A stretch of 39,053 nucleotides of DNA from the NCBI GenBank assembly GCA_004802725.1, contig SGPM01000266.1, positions 1 to 39,053 of the forward strand, given 5' to 3'. A model generated the notes under the pieces. It did no database searches. It was not told the DNA's origin and saw only the letters and a list, made by a program, of their open reading frames with translations. The stretch's first letter is position 1. The number at the start of each line of letters is the position of its first letter. The DNA is from Antrodiella citrinella. Lineage: Eukaryota; Basidiomycota; Agaricomycetes; Polyporales; Steccherinaceae. A program made the position numbers and the translations under genes. Shown in pieces: positions 8,935 to 20,448 of the stretch.

Positions 8935-9300
8935 TCACTCAGAACATGTCTGGTGTTCGGAAAGCTGAACTTGGGTTTATGATTCTTGTATTCAATTCTC
9001 GTGTGGTCGGACGGCGATGACTACTTCTTCAACACTCATCCAGATCGAAAGCTCCCGGAGGATACGTCTGACCTCATCGCACACGCCCATCTCATCCCTG
9101 GCAAGACCTACTACGAAGCAACAGCCCCATTCGATCTTATCCCTGCACCTTTGCCACTGCCACAAGATACATATTTCAAAACACCTGTGCCTTTGCCAAT
9201 GGAGCTGAGCTCTCTATCGAAGACCTTGTTAGCGGATCTTCGAATACGGGAGGCTCGAGTATACGAGCGGCTTGGCAAACATCCTGGTAGAGTCTCGATA
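8935..9300 (+). pseudogene. Kinase-like gene relic, copy B (truncated)
   Basis: A stop-free frame from about 8986 to 9300 reads GDDYFFNTHPDRKLPEDTSD, PQDTYFKTPVPLPMELSS and LRIREARVYERLGKHPG. It corresponds to the N-terminal segment and helix C region of copy A (4888-5150). Just after KHPG the similarity to a kinase stops and the sequence passes into the DUF6535-like relic on the other strand. Helix E, the catalytic loop and all later parts are missing, so the copy is truncated. Confidence 0.55.
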
Positions 9301-9339
9301 ATGCTGTTCAGGATGGCGACGAGGTCGACGGAGAAGCTG

Positions 9340-11160
9340 TCATGGCTGGAGTGAGAAGTGGTGGACCGCGCCTGTCTCCGAACTTCTCGAGTGGTATTGA
9401 AAGAACGCGATAGCTCCGTGGAGGTCTTCAGCATCGTCCGCGTTGAGGTTGACAACATGCGCTGGAAGCAAGCTGCCATCATCTTGCATGAGTTTGATTT
9501 TGAGGAACTGAGCTGCTTCGGGTATCACGAACGACAGAAAGGAGCACCGCATCCTTTTAGACAACAAATAGGAATGACATTCTTGCAGAGAGCGGTGCCC
9601 CGTGTATGGTCTGAACCCTCGGTGCACGCTTAGATAGTCAATGATATGAGTAGCAATAGAGCGTACGAGGGAGGAATGCGAAGACACAAAATCTGTTTTC
9701 GCGAAGGTTGGGTACCAAGGGGACGCATCATCTGGTTCCCCTCTCCATCGACAAGGTTGGATTTGAGTCTTGAAGACACTGCGAAAAGCAGTCAGTGCAT
9801 ATATTCCAAGCTGTACTTCGATACGGCTTTCAATTGAAGGAGTAAGGTATACCACCCAGGTCAACGTTTGACAATTTGGTTGGATCGTACGTCAGATGCC
9901 GGTCAAGGTATATGCCAAGGAGGGCTTGCCCATATGCCGTCGCCTTCTCATAGTTAAATGGAAGTAGTTTGTATGTGCCAGAGTGAGAGGAATCTAGAGA
10001 GATAAAACAACTCCGAAAGATCCTCTTGAGTTGCCGCACGACCACGGAATTAAGATGGGCTTGAGACAGGTCCACCTCGAGGGCCAACGAGAGCGTAGGA
10101 GTCCGTCAACGTCATTAAGAGCTATTCCACGCAGGGAACATCCAGCCGTGAAACGGCATTGGTTTTGAAGGCGATTGCGGTAGGATCAGTGGGAATGAGC
10201 GGAAGTTCATTTGCGTAGCTTGGAAGAGATACAGACGGTATTGAAGCATTGATGAAGTTATCGTCCGGACGAGCTTCAAAGTGGACATGCGATAGCGAGA
10301 TATTCTGCTGAACGATTCGCAATACGCGAGAAAACACCGATTGCAAACCATATTTGGCTGCCAGCGTTAGACCGGTGAGAGGGATGTGGTACGACCAGTC
10401 GGGAAAGACCAGCGAACAGGTGAGGAGGACACCGTAGAGGACGCCAGTGATGTTGACGGCGACAATGACGCCGGTTGTGGTCTGCTGCTGAGACCACATA
10501 AATGCCAACACCGCGACGCCGAAGAGGAGGAGGGACCCTTGGAAGTAACATGCAAGGACCATGTCGAATCGCCACCTCGCATTGCAATAAACTTCCTCTG
10601 TCGATCAATACATCTGTCCTCGATAGTGCCCCTCTCGCCGACGCGGGTATAGTGGCTGAGCCATTCCTCGCCCATCATTGCTGCGAGCGCGGCAAAGAGA
10701 CTGGCTCCCGAGCTAGCATAGAGCAAGCTCTGCACCCAGATGATTGTGAGGTCGGGAGCAGTCATCTGCGAGAGAACAAGATCCTGTCCAGCAAATGCGG
10801 TGCTGTACAGAGATCGTACGGCCATTATGAGCAGTACTTGGGTAGAGGCATTGGGATCGGCAGCTAAGTTCGACTGCAGCGCCGTGACAGATGTTGCACT
10901 GACGGCGGAAAACAAACCAGCCTGTCAGAGAATGAGTGAGCTCAAGCTTACCGTTGCAAGCATAGCCAATCCACTTACGAATACGAGTCATATATCCAAC
11001 TCGCCCCCGTATTCGCTGATGAAGTCGACATGGAACTCCTCTGCTTTGGTCTTGTACAGCTTCCAAAATCGAGAACGAATGTGAAGTAAGCCCTTTGAGA
11101 AATATACAGTCTTCACCCGGCTGAATCTGTAAGCAGATTTGAAGTAGTTTGGTTCGAAGG
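9340..11160 (-). pseudogene. DUF6535-domain protein relic
   Basis: Minus-strand pieces in order: FWKLYKTKAEEFHVDFISEY (about 11070-11000) followed by an in-frame TGA; a GTAAGT...CAG intron; then AGLFSAVSATSVTALQSNL, LYASSGASLFAALAAMMGEE and WLSHYTRVGERG (10920-10600). A frame change after RQRKFIAM follows, then RWRFDMVLACYFQGSLLLFG and VNITGVLYGVLLTCSLVFPD (to 10370). This matches the DUF6535 plan of agaricomycete proteins: W-x-x-Y, AGLFSAV, a second hydrophobic helix, WL.HY, RWRF and two membrane helices. Further frames to 9340 (for example SQAHLNSVVVRQLKRIF and the 174 codon frame at 9864-9340) probably come from the long C-terminal part. At least one nonsense codon and one frameshift make it a pseudogene, unless the assembly is wrong. 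The function of the family is unknown. Confidence 0.6.
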
Positions 11161-11384
11161 AGTCGTATCTCGGGGGAAAGTGTAAGACTGGTCAAGTACA
11201 AGCTTCGAGATCTGAGATCTGCTGTGTCGGTCGAGCCGTTGAGTCGCGCCGAGCGCTTACACACTCTTTAACCACCTACCTACTTAAAGTTTTGCTGTTC
11301 AAGCCTCCAGGTCGACGTGGTCAGGTCAGGATCCAAATGTACTCGTGCTCATAAGTACGTGCTCACTGTGCTTTCGTTCTTAGC

Positions 11385-12227
11385 ATGTATAGTCTCTCTA
11401 CTTCGAGGCTAGCACGGCCATGCAGGAGTGCGTTGGCGTTCGTGTCCCGGTCTGCTAGGACACCACTGGCACGCGTGCGGGCCCAGTCCACGACGTCCAT
11501 CTCCCAAAACCCCTCGTACGTCCACCTCCTCACCCCTTCCATCTCATCTCCATCCTAACACCCGAAACCGAAAATTCTCAACCCACCTAGATCACACCCA
11601 CCCCCCATCGCCCAAAACGAGCAACCACCCGCGCTCACCGAGCCCTTCTTCGCCTCGCAAATCGTGCACGGCCGCTCCCTGCTCAAACCCTACCACCACC
11701 CGCCCACGCACCACATCCCCGTCGCCCTCCTGCACTTCCGCTCGCACCACCTGAACCTGCTGAACCTCTACATGCACTTCGCGCAGCACGCCGCCGCGGC
11801 GCTCGCCGTGCCCGTGACGAACCCCGCGAGCCTCCCGACGCAGAGGCGGCTGTGGACGGTGATCAAGGGCCCGTTCGTGCACAAGAAGGCGCAGGAGAAC
11901 TTTGAGCGGAAGACGCATAAGCGGGTCGTGAAGGTGTACGACGCGGATCAGGGCGTCGTGGACAAGCTCGTGGCGTACCTCGAGCACCATGAGCTCGCTG
12001 GTGTCGGGTTGAGGGTCGTTAGGTGGCATAGGGCGCCGGTTGGGGTTGGGGCGTTGACGATGGAGGCAATGAAGGGGCAGTTGAGGCGTGGAGGGGCGGA
12101 AGGGAGGAAGGGGGAGGCGGTGACGACTGGGCAGAAGGTGAAGAAGTTGGGAGAGAGGATTGTGGCGGAGGAGACGAAGGCGGCCAAGGCGAAGGAGGAG
12201 GCGGGCGACGCTGCGAAAAAGTCATAA
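11385..12227 (+). CDS. RSM10: Mitochondrial small-subunit ribosomal protein uS10m (Rsm10-like)
   Basis: 255 aa from two exons, 11385-11515 and 11591-12227; the intron has GTACGT, a CTAAC branch point at 11555 and a TAG acceptor. Residues 1-40 (starting MYSLSTSRLARPCRSALAFV) are rich in Arg/Ser/Ala with no acidic residue, a typical mitochondrial presequence. The S10 domain follows, with FFASQIVHGRSLLKPYH, LLHFRSHHLNLLNLYMHFAQ, ALAVPVTNPASLPTQRRLWT and PFVHKKAQENFERKTHKR. The tail after about residue 210 is Lys/Glu/Ala-rich and longer than the core needs. The product belongs to the head of the mitoribosomal small subunit. The start was chosen because this ATG heads the presequence and follows a leader that is duplicated three more times upstream, at 4010, 5650 and 8110. 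This is the only intact copy. Confidence 0.9.
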
Positions 12228-12772
12228 TATCCCTCGTGTGCAGGTCTTGCTTGCTGGTTTTCACCCCACGTATGCTTAAAGGTTGCTACGCTCTTACTTG
12301 CTGCTAATAAACCTATCCACTCCACAACCATGCTATACCCAGACGCGGACACGAAACAGCACACGCCGCAGGTAGAGAGAGAGATAAGTGATCATCGCAT
12401 TTTTGTGACTTCAGTCTGCAGTAAGACGTCAACACTAAGTAGTAATCACAAACGAAAGAAGAACGAGTCTACAACATAGGCATTGGTGGTTGGATGTCGA
12501 TGGAGGCAGGTAGGTAGAAGGTAGAAATGGGAAGGAGGTTGGGGGTTGAGGAGAGACAGTCAATACATACTTAAAACGGGCTCATAGATGAATAAATGTG
12601 TTTCCATATACACCAAAACCAAGAAGACTTTAGCCTTGCTCGCAACAACAACCACAACACACTTCGCCGCACACGCCGGATCCGCTCGCACTTACTTGAT
12701 ATTGATACTTCTTGTCATCGGGTTATCGTTATGCTTCAAGACGTTGAGGGGAGGAAAGACGGAAGTGGATGA
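12228..12772. other. Convergent 3' spacer
   Basis: Lies between the uS10m stop and the glycogen synthase stop, so it should hold two 3' UTRs and terminators. A 62 codon plus-strand frame at 12588-12776 runs into the glycogen synthase coding end and shows no family features. Nothing else seen. Confidence 0.6.
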
Positions 12773-15421
12773 TTAGTGTCGTCCATTCACGCCATTCGTA
12801 ACGGGGACGCCGTCCTCTTGATATACGTGGCTGAGCGCAGCGTCGGCTTTGCGGAGGTCGTGCTCGCTCAGGCTCTTGGAGCGTCCGCCACCGGGCGTGC
12901 TCGCACCAGACAGTATCGAGCTTGCGCGTGAGCGGACCTTCATCACCAGCGGGCTACGAAAACACAAGAACATGTCAGAATATCCTGACGAGGGTTGAGA
13001 GAAGAGTAGATGATGGGACGTACAATGGATACCCTTCCTCCTCGTCCTCTTCTGTCACACCGCCCCAGTGCGTACCACGGTAATCGCTAGTATTAAGTGC
13101 TTGCATCTGCGACAACAAGGTAAAAAGTCAGCATTCGATCACAATCAAACGAAACTGTCAGAGAACGTACCTCTTCCGTCAGAGTGCCCATATCGCCCGG
13201 AGTCGCGATCCCCGTCATCCTAAACCTCGGGCTCGGCGGGACCGAATTCGGGTTCATCCTCTCCATAGCCTGGAACTCAAACTCCTCCTCCTCTTCCCCA
13301 TTCGCGCCATAGAACGCATCGGGGTACGCCCGCCTCAGCGCCAGCTGCCTCGCCTTCGAGTACTCGATCCCCAGGTTCTTCCAGTCGAGCAACGGCGACA
13401 ACCGCTCAACGCGGTTGCGCTGGTTGATGCGCTGCCGGCGCGTCTTGGCGCAGAACGTGAACATGTTCTCTGTGAGCTGGGTGACGGAGTCTTCGACGGA
13501 CTGCGAGCGTCGGTCGATGATGTAGCAGCCCTCGTCTGCGGGGCGTTCGATCAAGTCTTGCATGAAGCATCCAAAGCCAGAGAGGTTAGTCGTCACTGAA
13601 GGGATACCCATCTACAAAGATGACGTCAGAGATCCGAAATTGAGAACAACGACGAACGTGCTCAGACGAGGACGTACCACTGTGCATTCCGCTGGGGTGT
13701 AGCCCCATGGCTCGTAGTAGCTGGGGAAGACACCCAAATGGCATCCACGCACAAACTCCTCGTAGTCCAGTCCAAGGATGGGGTTATTGGAGTTCAAGAA
13801 ATCAGGGTGGAAGACGATCTTCACGCGGTCCGACGAGTGATTGAAGAGCTGCACACGGCGGATCTGGTTCAGGATCGGGTCGGTACTGTCGTCAGCCATG
13901 TTGTGCGTCGTCACAGGCGGAAGGGCGTTCCGCTTGAGCGCGAAAATGCGTCGCTTGAGAAGAACCTTGTCTTCGTCTGACAATAGGTCGTCCGCGGTGG
14001 GGAGCGAGGCGCTTTCACTGGTAATAAATGTCAGAAGACGTTGGGGAAACGGTACAGAGGTACGAACCCATTAGAGCGAATAGCATGCTCGAAAAGGCGT
14101 GCACCAATCCTGTTCTGGATCTCAGTGACGGTATCTTTCAACTGCTTTGTGACAGCCTGTCCCTTGAGAGCGTCAATCGTGTAGGAATGCGTCGAGGCAG
14201 GCATGATGATGAACGCGACAACGGTCATTTTTGAGTTGGCCTTCTTCAGGCGGAAGTTGAGACCTGAATTGCAGCTTTAGTTCAGCAATCCACAAACACA
14301 AGCAATGGATACGCACGCGCAAGGGACTCGATGAACATATCAACACCCTTGTTCCGGTACTCGTAACGCCCAGCAGTGAACATCTGACGGCAACCATTGG
14401 TATCAGCGGTGGCGGTTACGAACACAGCAGTGCGGTGAAAGACGTACGTAGAGCGTGTTCTCCAGATCAAAGTCGTAATGTCCGTAGAAATGACCACGAA
14501 CAAACTCGTTGATTTTAGCCTTGGCTGTTTGATGCAAGTTCTGGAACTCGTGCATCGCCTGGAACTTGACGACATTGAGACCGTTCGGCAAGACGCCGTC
14601 GGGCTTGCGCTTCAACAGATGCTCGGACTCGTATGCAGTGATGTGTGAGACGGTGGTGAAGACGTCGGCGCAGTGGGTGGCAGAGCGTTCGATGCAGTAC
14701 CGGTGGTAGATGCCGCGCTTGCCGGCTTCGTGGTCGACGTCAAAGTACTGGAGGTTGTTGTAGAAGTCGACGCTCCCGGCACAGAGGTAGCGACCGAGGA
14801 GGGTGGCGTGGGTTGTGAAGACAGTCGTCACGTCGACATGACGCTTGCGGAGTAAGGGGATTGCAAGACCGGCTTGCCATTCGTGGAAATGGGCAACGAC
14901 AGCAGTATCCATGTTTCTTGCGACATACTATGGAAGCAATCAGTTACATGTTAAAGTAAGAGATGTGGGGAACGCACGTCTCCCAAGAACCAGGCAACGA
15001 TGTACCCAAAGACAATGGTTTCGTTCGTCTCATGGTCGTTCGGCGGGGTGGGAATGCCTGCGAGGTTCCAGAGGTCGCCCTTCCACTCGTCGAGACGTGA
15101 GTACTGAGATCCGGTGTCGAAGAGAAGGACATGGGGAGCCCCCTCGATGAGCCAACGGCCGTAGAGCAGTTTGACGCCTGCGGAGCGCATCGAGTCGAGG
15201 GTGGCTGCGAGGTGAGGGTCGGAGGGCTCCTCAGCCTCGACCTCCATGGGAGCTGTCTTGTAGCTGAGGGGACCGATAAGGCAATACCGGTCGCCATACT
15301 CTTGGACGGTGACGGGGACTTTTGTCTTGATGACGGTGTAAATGCCGCCGACTTTGTTCGCGACCTCCCAGGCGGATTCGAAGAGGATGTGGTTCCTCAC
15401 GTCGCGCTTGGGCTCTGCCAT
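12773..15421 (-). CDS. GSY1: Glycogen [starch] synthase (GT3)
   Basis: 743 aa from eight exons: 15421-14978, 14927-14448, 14383-14317, 14263-14068, 14017-13678, 13611-13171, 13106-13024, 12953-12773. The enzyme adds glucose from UDP-glucose to glycogen in the cytosol. Visible signatures: the N-terminal donor-binding motif [13 protein letters not shown] near residue 21; [57 protein letters not shown]; the catalytic E-x7-E in [16 protein letters not shown]; and the Arg cluster [16 protein letters not shown], which in fungal and animal enzymes senses glucose-6-phosphate. The C-terminal 80 residues hold Ser/Thr-Pro sites ([13 protein letters not shown]), the expected place for inhibitory phosphorylation. 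Length fits fungal Gsy proteins (about 700 aa). It is divergent from the GT69 gene. Confidence 0.95.
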
Positions 15422-15839
15422 GGTGAGAAGAGATGGAAGTGGGGGGAAGAAGATGAGGAGGAGGCGGGGAAATAGGGAGAAGAAGAGTTGGAGGTATAAG
15501 TACGCGAGGAAGAAGGAGGCTGGCCTAAGGCGTCGAAGTGGTCCTGATTGTAAGGGGGCTCAGACTATCTCGGGTTGAGTGGGACGCGGCTCCGATCCCG
15601 GCTCGTTCAACGTTCGTTTTACTCGTCTACAGAATACGAAGAGTTCCTCCGAGTAGCTACGAGTCGAGAAAGAAATATTTGGTCGTCAACGTTCACGTTT
15701 CTCGTCGACAGATGTTCCAACAATCCTCCGAGCGAGAGAGCTTGATGTCATATCACGTGAGAGGTCACACATACGGTCACGTCACACCATCACCTGTGGA
15801 CCAACAACTGTCACTTGTGCACTGTATGCGAGGACACTC
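15422..15839. promoter_or_regulatory. Divergent promoter, glycogen synthase / GT69
   Basis: 418 bp shared by two genes facing away from each other. On the GSY1 side, 15425-15500 is almost pure purine on the plus strand, meaning a CT-rich leader in the mRNA, as seen in highly expressed fungal genes. A CACGTG E-box is at 15754-15759. Three GTCAC words follow at 15763, 15776 and 15781; the last two make TGACGTGAC on the minus strand, CRE-like. Function is inferred only. Confidence 0.4.
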
Positions 15840-17805
15840 ATGGCCTTCCCTCTGAGACGTCGCAGTCTCATCCGCATCCTCCTCCTCGCCGCCTTCGCCC
15901 TCTTCGTCCGTCTCATCATCTTCTCCCCCTCATCCCCCGCTTCCACAGTCACCTCATTCTATACCGCGTCCGACCCTCTCGAGATCCAAAAGCAAGGTGT
16001 CCTCGATCTCGTCACCCGCGAAAAGACCCTCGATGCGCGCAAACACAAGTTCCTCCAGGCCCGTATGGGCAGAGACGACCGCGACGACCTTTTCTCCGGT
16101 CTCATCAGCGACGGTTTGCGGGATTACTGGAACCGTTTCCAAAAGCCATAGTACGTCGCAAGACCCCTTGTACCTCTAACCCACGTCATTGAGGTATCTA
16201 CTCCAGCATGGTCGGCTCAGAGTCGTCACACATGGACTCTCAGTCCGTCCTCTCCGCCATCGAGCAGCTACTCACCCTAAACGGCTGGGTAGCCGCCCTA
16301 TGCCCGACCCTGTCCCGCCCATTCGGCCAGAACAGGTATGAAGAAGCGTACGAAGACCTTGTCAGGGAGGGCCATCTCTACTTCATCGGTATGGTCATAC
16401 ACTCCGCAGATCATTTCCTCGTCGACCAGCTTGCCGTCATCGTACAGCTTGCCAAACGCCTCGGCACCTCCAAGGTCTTCGTTTCCATGCTTGACTACGA
16501 CTCGTCCGACTCGACAGCTACGTTGACGGATCTGTGTGAAGCTGTCCTCACGCTATTGGGTATCCCGTTCCGGATACGCAGGGTGTCGGGGATGACTGCT
16601 ACCGAAGCGGCTGCTTACTACCCTCTCGAGGAGGCTCATGCAAGGAATATGGCACTTGAGCCGCTATATGAGCTCAAAGAGAAGCGCAACATCAAATTCC
16701 ATCGTGTCATCTGGTTGAAGGGGTTCACTTGCCCGAATGATATTCTGGAGACTATCCAAATCAGTGCTGCTAATCAGGCAGCCATGGTTTGCGGTATGGA
16801 TTGGGCAGAGCACAATGGCTTCTTCATCTTCTCAGACCGGTATGCATTGTTTTCACTGTCATTGTAGAAGAGTTCTCATTTAAGTTCGACAGATGGCGCA
16901 CACGAGACATCAACGGCGACCAATTCCGACAATCGAAATCCTCTTCCCTCTCCTCCTCCTCACTCACTTCCGTTCCGCCACGAGAGAAAACGGCAGCACA
17001 ACGCTACAGCCAACATCTTCCCTTCCAAGTGTTCTGCTGCGAGTCCGGGACGCACGTCGTGGATCCCGAACAGTCGTACTACGCTGGTATCGCCTATCGC
17101 GCGGGCACGGATTACCACAATTCCACCTTGCCGAACGATAAGTTAGAAAGGGGTCCTGATGCGCCGTGTTTGGACAGTACGCAAGCGTGGTTCTGCAGGG
17201 ATCTGTGGGTGTCCAAAGCGCGAGACGGGATCAAGGATATCGACGGGGAGCTAGAAAGTGGCGACGCAGCGACTAAAGCCAAACGCGCCATCGTAGAACG
17301 TGCACCGGAAGATGTGAGTCCACGACAAGAAGCCGATGCACCTCCAGTTGTGGACGCAGATGCGAACGCAGGGTCAGACTACGACGCGTCCGACCTTCCG
17401 TTCTCTGACCCCCCGCCCGCGGAGGACCCGCGACTGTCCATCCCGAACGGCGTGTTCTTGCCTGCGCGCATCATGGTGAACCCGCGGTGCGTGACGACGT
17501 ATGCGGGTGTGTCGCATACGCAGCTCGCGTTGGATCTGTTTGGGCCGCCGGATAGGGAGGATAGGACGGAGGGAGGGAAGGGGAAGGATGTATTGGAGGA
17601 TTGGGATGGGGCGCCCGAGACTTTTGTGTGCCAGGAGCAACAGTGCGTATTTCCTCCTTGGTCGTCGTATGTGTTGTTTGTGCTGACCCGGTTTACTTAT
17701 AGGACTACGGGCGGACGTCGGGCAGCGAAGAACCAGCGACGATTAGGGTTCTCGATACACCAGGAGTTAGATACTGCATACCAACACATTAACGAACCCG
17801 TATAG
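15840..17805 (+). CDS. GT69 (CAP59/CMT1-type) mannosyltransferase-like type II membrane protein
   Basis: 598 aa from exons 15840-16150, 16207-16839, 16893-17642 and 17703-17805. A basic start (MAFPLRRRSLIR) and one hydrophobic helix at about residues 11-30 (ILLLAAFALFVRLIIF) give a Golgi-type signal anchor, catalytic part in the lumen. The order of blocks matches the CAP59 family: LYFIGMVIHSADHFLVDQL, TSKVFVSMLDYDSSDSTATL, ARNMALEPL, FHRVIWLKGFTCPNDILE, AAMVCGMDW, then PFQVFCCESGTHVVDPEQSY, the acceptor-side Cys pairs and ARIMVNPRCVTTYAG. Relatives include the Cryptococcus alpha-1,3-mannosyltransferase Cmt1 and capsule proteins Cap59/Cap60. Compared with them the usual N-D after the I/V-L-F-L strand is K-G, and an acidic low-complexity insert lies at about residues 450-500, so the substrate is uncertain. 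Confidence 0.8.
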
Positions 17806-18091
17806 GGGCGTACATTGATTCACACTTTCTCATATCATCATATTCGCATGCTCTACTCGTACCAGTAACTGTAGTAATTTATTGTCCTTCCTCTGCTTCC
17901 TCCGAGCTTCAGCCTCTCGCCATTGCCAAGCCACTGAGACCAAACAAATACCAACGGCGGCTATACTTCCGGACTGGGAAATTCGCGAGATGACAGCAAC
18001 GCGGTCGACTCTTCTTTAGTCTGCGCCTCTCTTGCGACTGTAACTCACTCACCCTCCCTTCTTACCTCCTTCGTCGTCGTCGTAAGCAACA

Positions 18092-19634
18092 ATGGCCGCA
18101 GTTGCTCCCCCCATGTCTGATGGTATTGGTATCGCCAACCTCCCCAACCAGGTGAGCGTACAGCGTTGATGTGAGGTGTAGAGTAGAGATGCTGAAGGTC
18201 GTTTCTACGTCGACAGAGGCACAAAATCGTCGCGAAGCGCGGGGCGCATTTCACCGTCATGGTCGTCGGTCAGTCCTCTTCTTCCAGCTGCTCGCAATAG
18301 TCCACACCCAACTCACACCCACACCCACCTCACAGGCGAGTCCGGACTCGGCAAGACCACGCTCGTCAACACGCTCTTCTCGACCGAGCTCTCGCCCGCG
18401 AAGAACTACAACCGGCGCCACCACAAGCAGCTCGACAAGCTGACCGAGGTGGAGATCATCAAGGCCGAGCTCGAGGAGAAGCAGTTCAAGACGAAGCTCA
18501 CTGTCATCGACACGCCCGGATTTGGCGACTACGTGAACAACAGGGACTCGTGGGCCCCGATTGTGGATTTCATTGATGACCAGCATGAGGCGTATATGCG
18601 TCAGGAGCAGCAGCCGCAGAGGCAGGATAAGATTGATTTGAGGGTGCATGCGTGTTTGTATTTCATTAGGCCCACGGGACACACGTATGTCGCTTTTTCT
18701 TCGACGGTGGTGTAAAGAGGCGGTGGTGCTGACGGGTTTGGACGTTGTGTAGCCTCAAGCCTCTTGATATCGAGATCATGAAGCGTCTCGGGACCCGTGT
18801 CAACTTGATCCCCGTCATTGCCAAAGCCGACACGCTTACCCAAAACGACTTGGCCCTCTTCAAGCAGCGCGTGAGTTCCCACTTTCTCTCTTCCCCTTTC
18901 CTTCCTGACATCTGCTGTTCATTCAGATTCGTGACGCGATCAAGTCGCAGGGTATCCGTATCTACGAGCCGCTCATTGAGCCTGATGATGATGCCGCTGC
19001 GTCTGAGCACGCACGTATCCTCCTCGAGGCGATGCCGTTCTCCATCATCGGGTCTACCGAGGATGTGACCACCGCCGACGGCCGTGTCGTCAAAGGTCGT
19101 GAATACCTCTGGGGTGTAGCCGAAGGTACGTCGCACACAACTCATATCCTCCCACTCATACTAACACGCCGTGCAGTCGAGAACGAGAACCACTGCGACT
19201 TCCGCAAGCTGCGGTCGCTGCTGATCCGGACGCACATGCTGGACCTTATCTCGACGACGGAGGAGCTGCACTACGAGAACTACCGCCACGCACAGATGGA
19301 GGTGCGCAAGCCGGGCGAGCAGAAGCCGCGCAAGTTCGAGAACCCGAAGTTCAAGGAGGAGGAGGAGGCGTTGCGGAAGCGCTTCACGGAGCAGGTCAAG
19401 GCGGAGGAGGCGCGGTTCAGGCAGTGGGAGCAGCATGTAGGTCCCAGTCGTCTTTTTTTTGTTTTGTCTGGGGTGGTTTGGATGGAGGCTGATGCTTGTT
19501 TGTGTGTTGGGTAGCTTATTCAAGAACGCGACCGCCTCAACAAGGACTTGGAGCTCGCGCACAGCACGATCAAGGCCCTCGAGGCCGAGCTCGACAACCT
19601 CGGGAACGGGTACCGGAGCACCAACAGGAGATAA
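18092..19634 (+). CDS. CDC12: Septin, Cdc12/AspC type
   Basis: 385 aa from seven exons: 18092-18151, 18217-18268, 18336-18684, 18753-18870, 18927-19125, 19177-19436, 19515-19634. A GTP-binding cytoskeletal protein that polymerises with other septins at septa, bud or clamp sites. The P-loop GESGLGKTT sits at residues 38-46, directly after a split codon; G3 is [13 protein letters not shown]4 is PVIAKADTL. The polybasic region before the P-loop is RHKIVAKRG. Septin-specific words are [33 protein letters not shown] and [20 protein letters not shown]. The C-terminal about 70 residues (from [12 protein letters not shown]) form a charged heptad-rich coiled coil. The QEQQP and RQWEQ signatures favour the Cdc12 group over Cdc3, Cdc10 or Cdc11. 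It starts with a short Met-Ala leader; no amphipathic extension is seen. Confidence 0.92.
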
Positions 19635-20448
19635 AGAGTTGTTTCGCTTTGCGCGTTGTGCGCTTTCGCGTCTCTGTCTCTGTTTCTACATACCTTCACC
19701 CTACAGATACTTGTGGTTGCGCGTTGGTGGTCGTTGGTTGACGTATACCCATTATCATACCCTCACCCTCGCCTCCAGGCTCTTCGCCTCGCTCCTCGTG
19801 TGTTTTCTGTTTCCTTTATTGCGTATCTCGTCCACTCGTCCACTCGTTTCTTCGAACGCCTGCTTCTTGTTGTTGAACAATCCCTTTCTTGCTCCTACGT
19901 AACCCAGAACACCCACCTTTTTTGGAGATTGGAACGTCCATTTTAATTTGATTCTTATTTTCCCGAGTCTCTGTGCGAGTTCCTTGCGTTCCTTGCCGTC
20001 GTGTAATCTCTGAGATCTGAGAGTCTGAGCGTGTCGTCGTTGGGTAGGTTGTGTCGTGGTCTGCTTGTTCGACTGAGCTGCGATTTGCGCTGTATTTCCG
20101 GGTCGTTACCTTGCGGTAACGTCGCACCAGACCCAGGTATGTAGAGAAAGTGCATATGCATGTCATTGACATCCAAGGCAGAGAGAGCGGAGAAAGAGAA
20201 ACAGCAGCTATCAATACAGTACAAGGTGGAACGCGAGCGTGATCGTGCGTAAAAAAGCACGGCGGGCGAACCCTGCGAGCTCATAGGTAGGACGGTATAG
20301 AGAGAGGGTGGTAGTTCCCAGGTGAACGATAGCGTGAACGAGGTGATGAACGATAGAAAGGTAAGACAAGAAAGGGAGGGGAGAGGGGATGAGAGGGTAT
20401 ACGACGACAAAATGTGGTCTATAAGGAAGGGAAAGGAGGGGGGGCAAC
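19635..20448. other. Convergent 3' spacer
   Basis: 814 bp between the septin stop and the stop of the minus-strand unknown gene. Pyrimidine-rich at the septin end and purine-rich at the other, as expected for two 3' UTRs on opposite strands. Open frames here on both strands are low complexity (Ser/Leu/Pro) and carry no domain. No gene seen. Confidence 0.6.

Larger units (their letters stand above)
6306..11715. repeat. Tandem segmental duplication, copy 2
   Basis: Second copy of the 2020-6065 unit. It is longer because about 1.9 kb of DUF6535 relic (roughly 9300-11180) replaces the distal part of the kinase relic. It ends in the intact uS10m gene; 11715 is the point that matches the end of the uS10m fragment in copy 1. 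Confidence 0.65.

Noticed and set aside
11428..11754. Frame of 108 codons at the uS10m start (Pro/Ser/Thr-rich)
   Set aside because: It reads through the uS10m intron in another frame; the spliced uS10m with presequence explains the DNA.
12588..12776. 62 codon plus-strand frame with a hydrophobic patch, a possible small membrane protein
   Set aside because: It overlaps the last codons of glycogen synthase on the other strand, lies in the 3' spacer, and has low-complexity Thr/Ala content with no homologous pattern.
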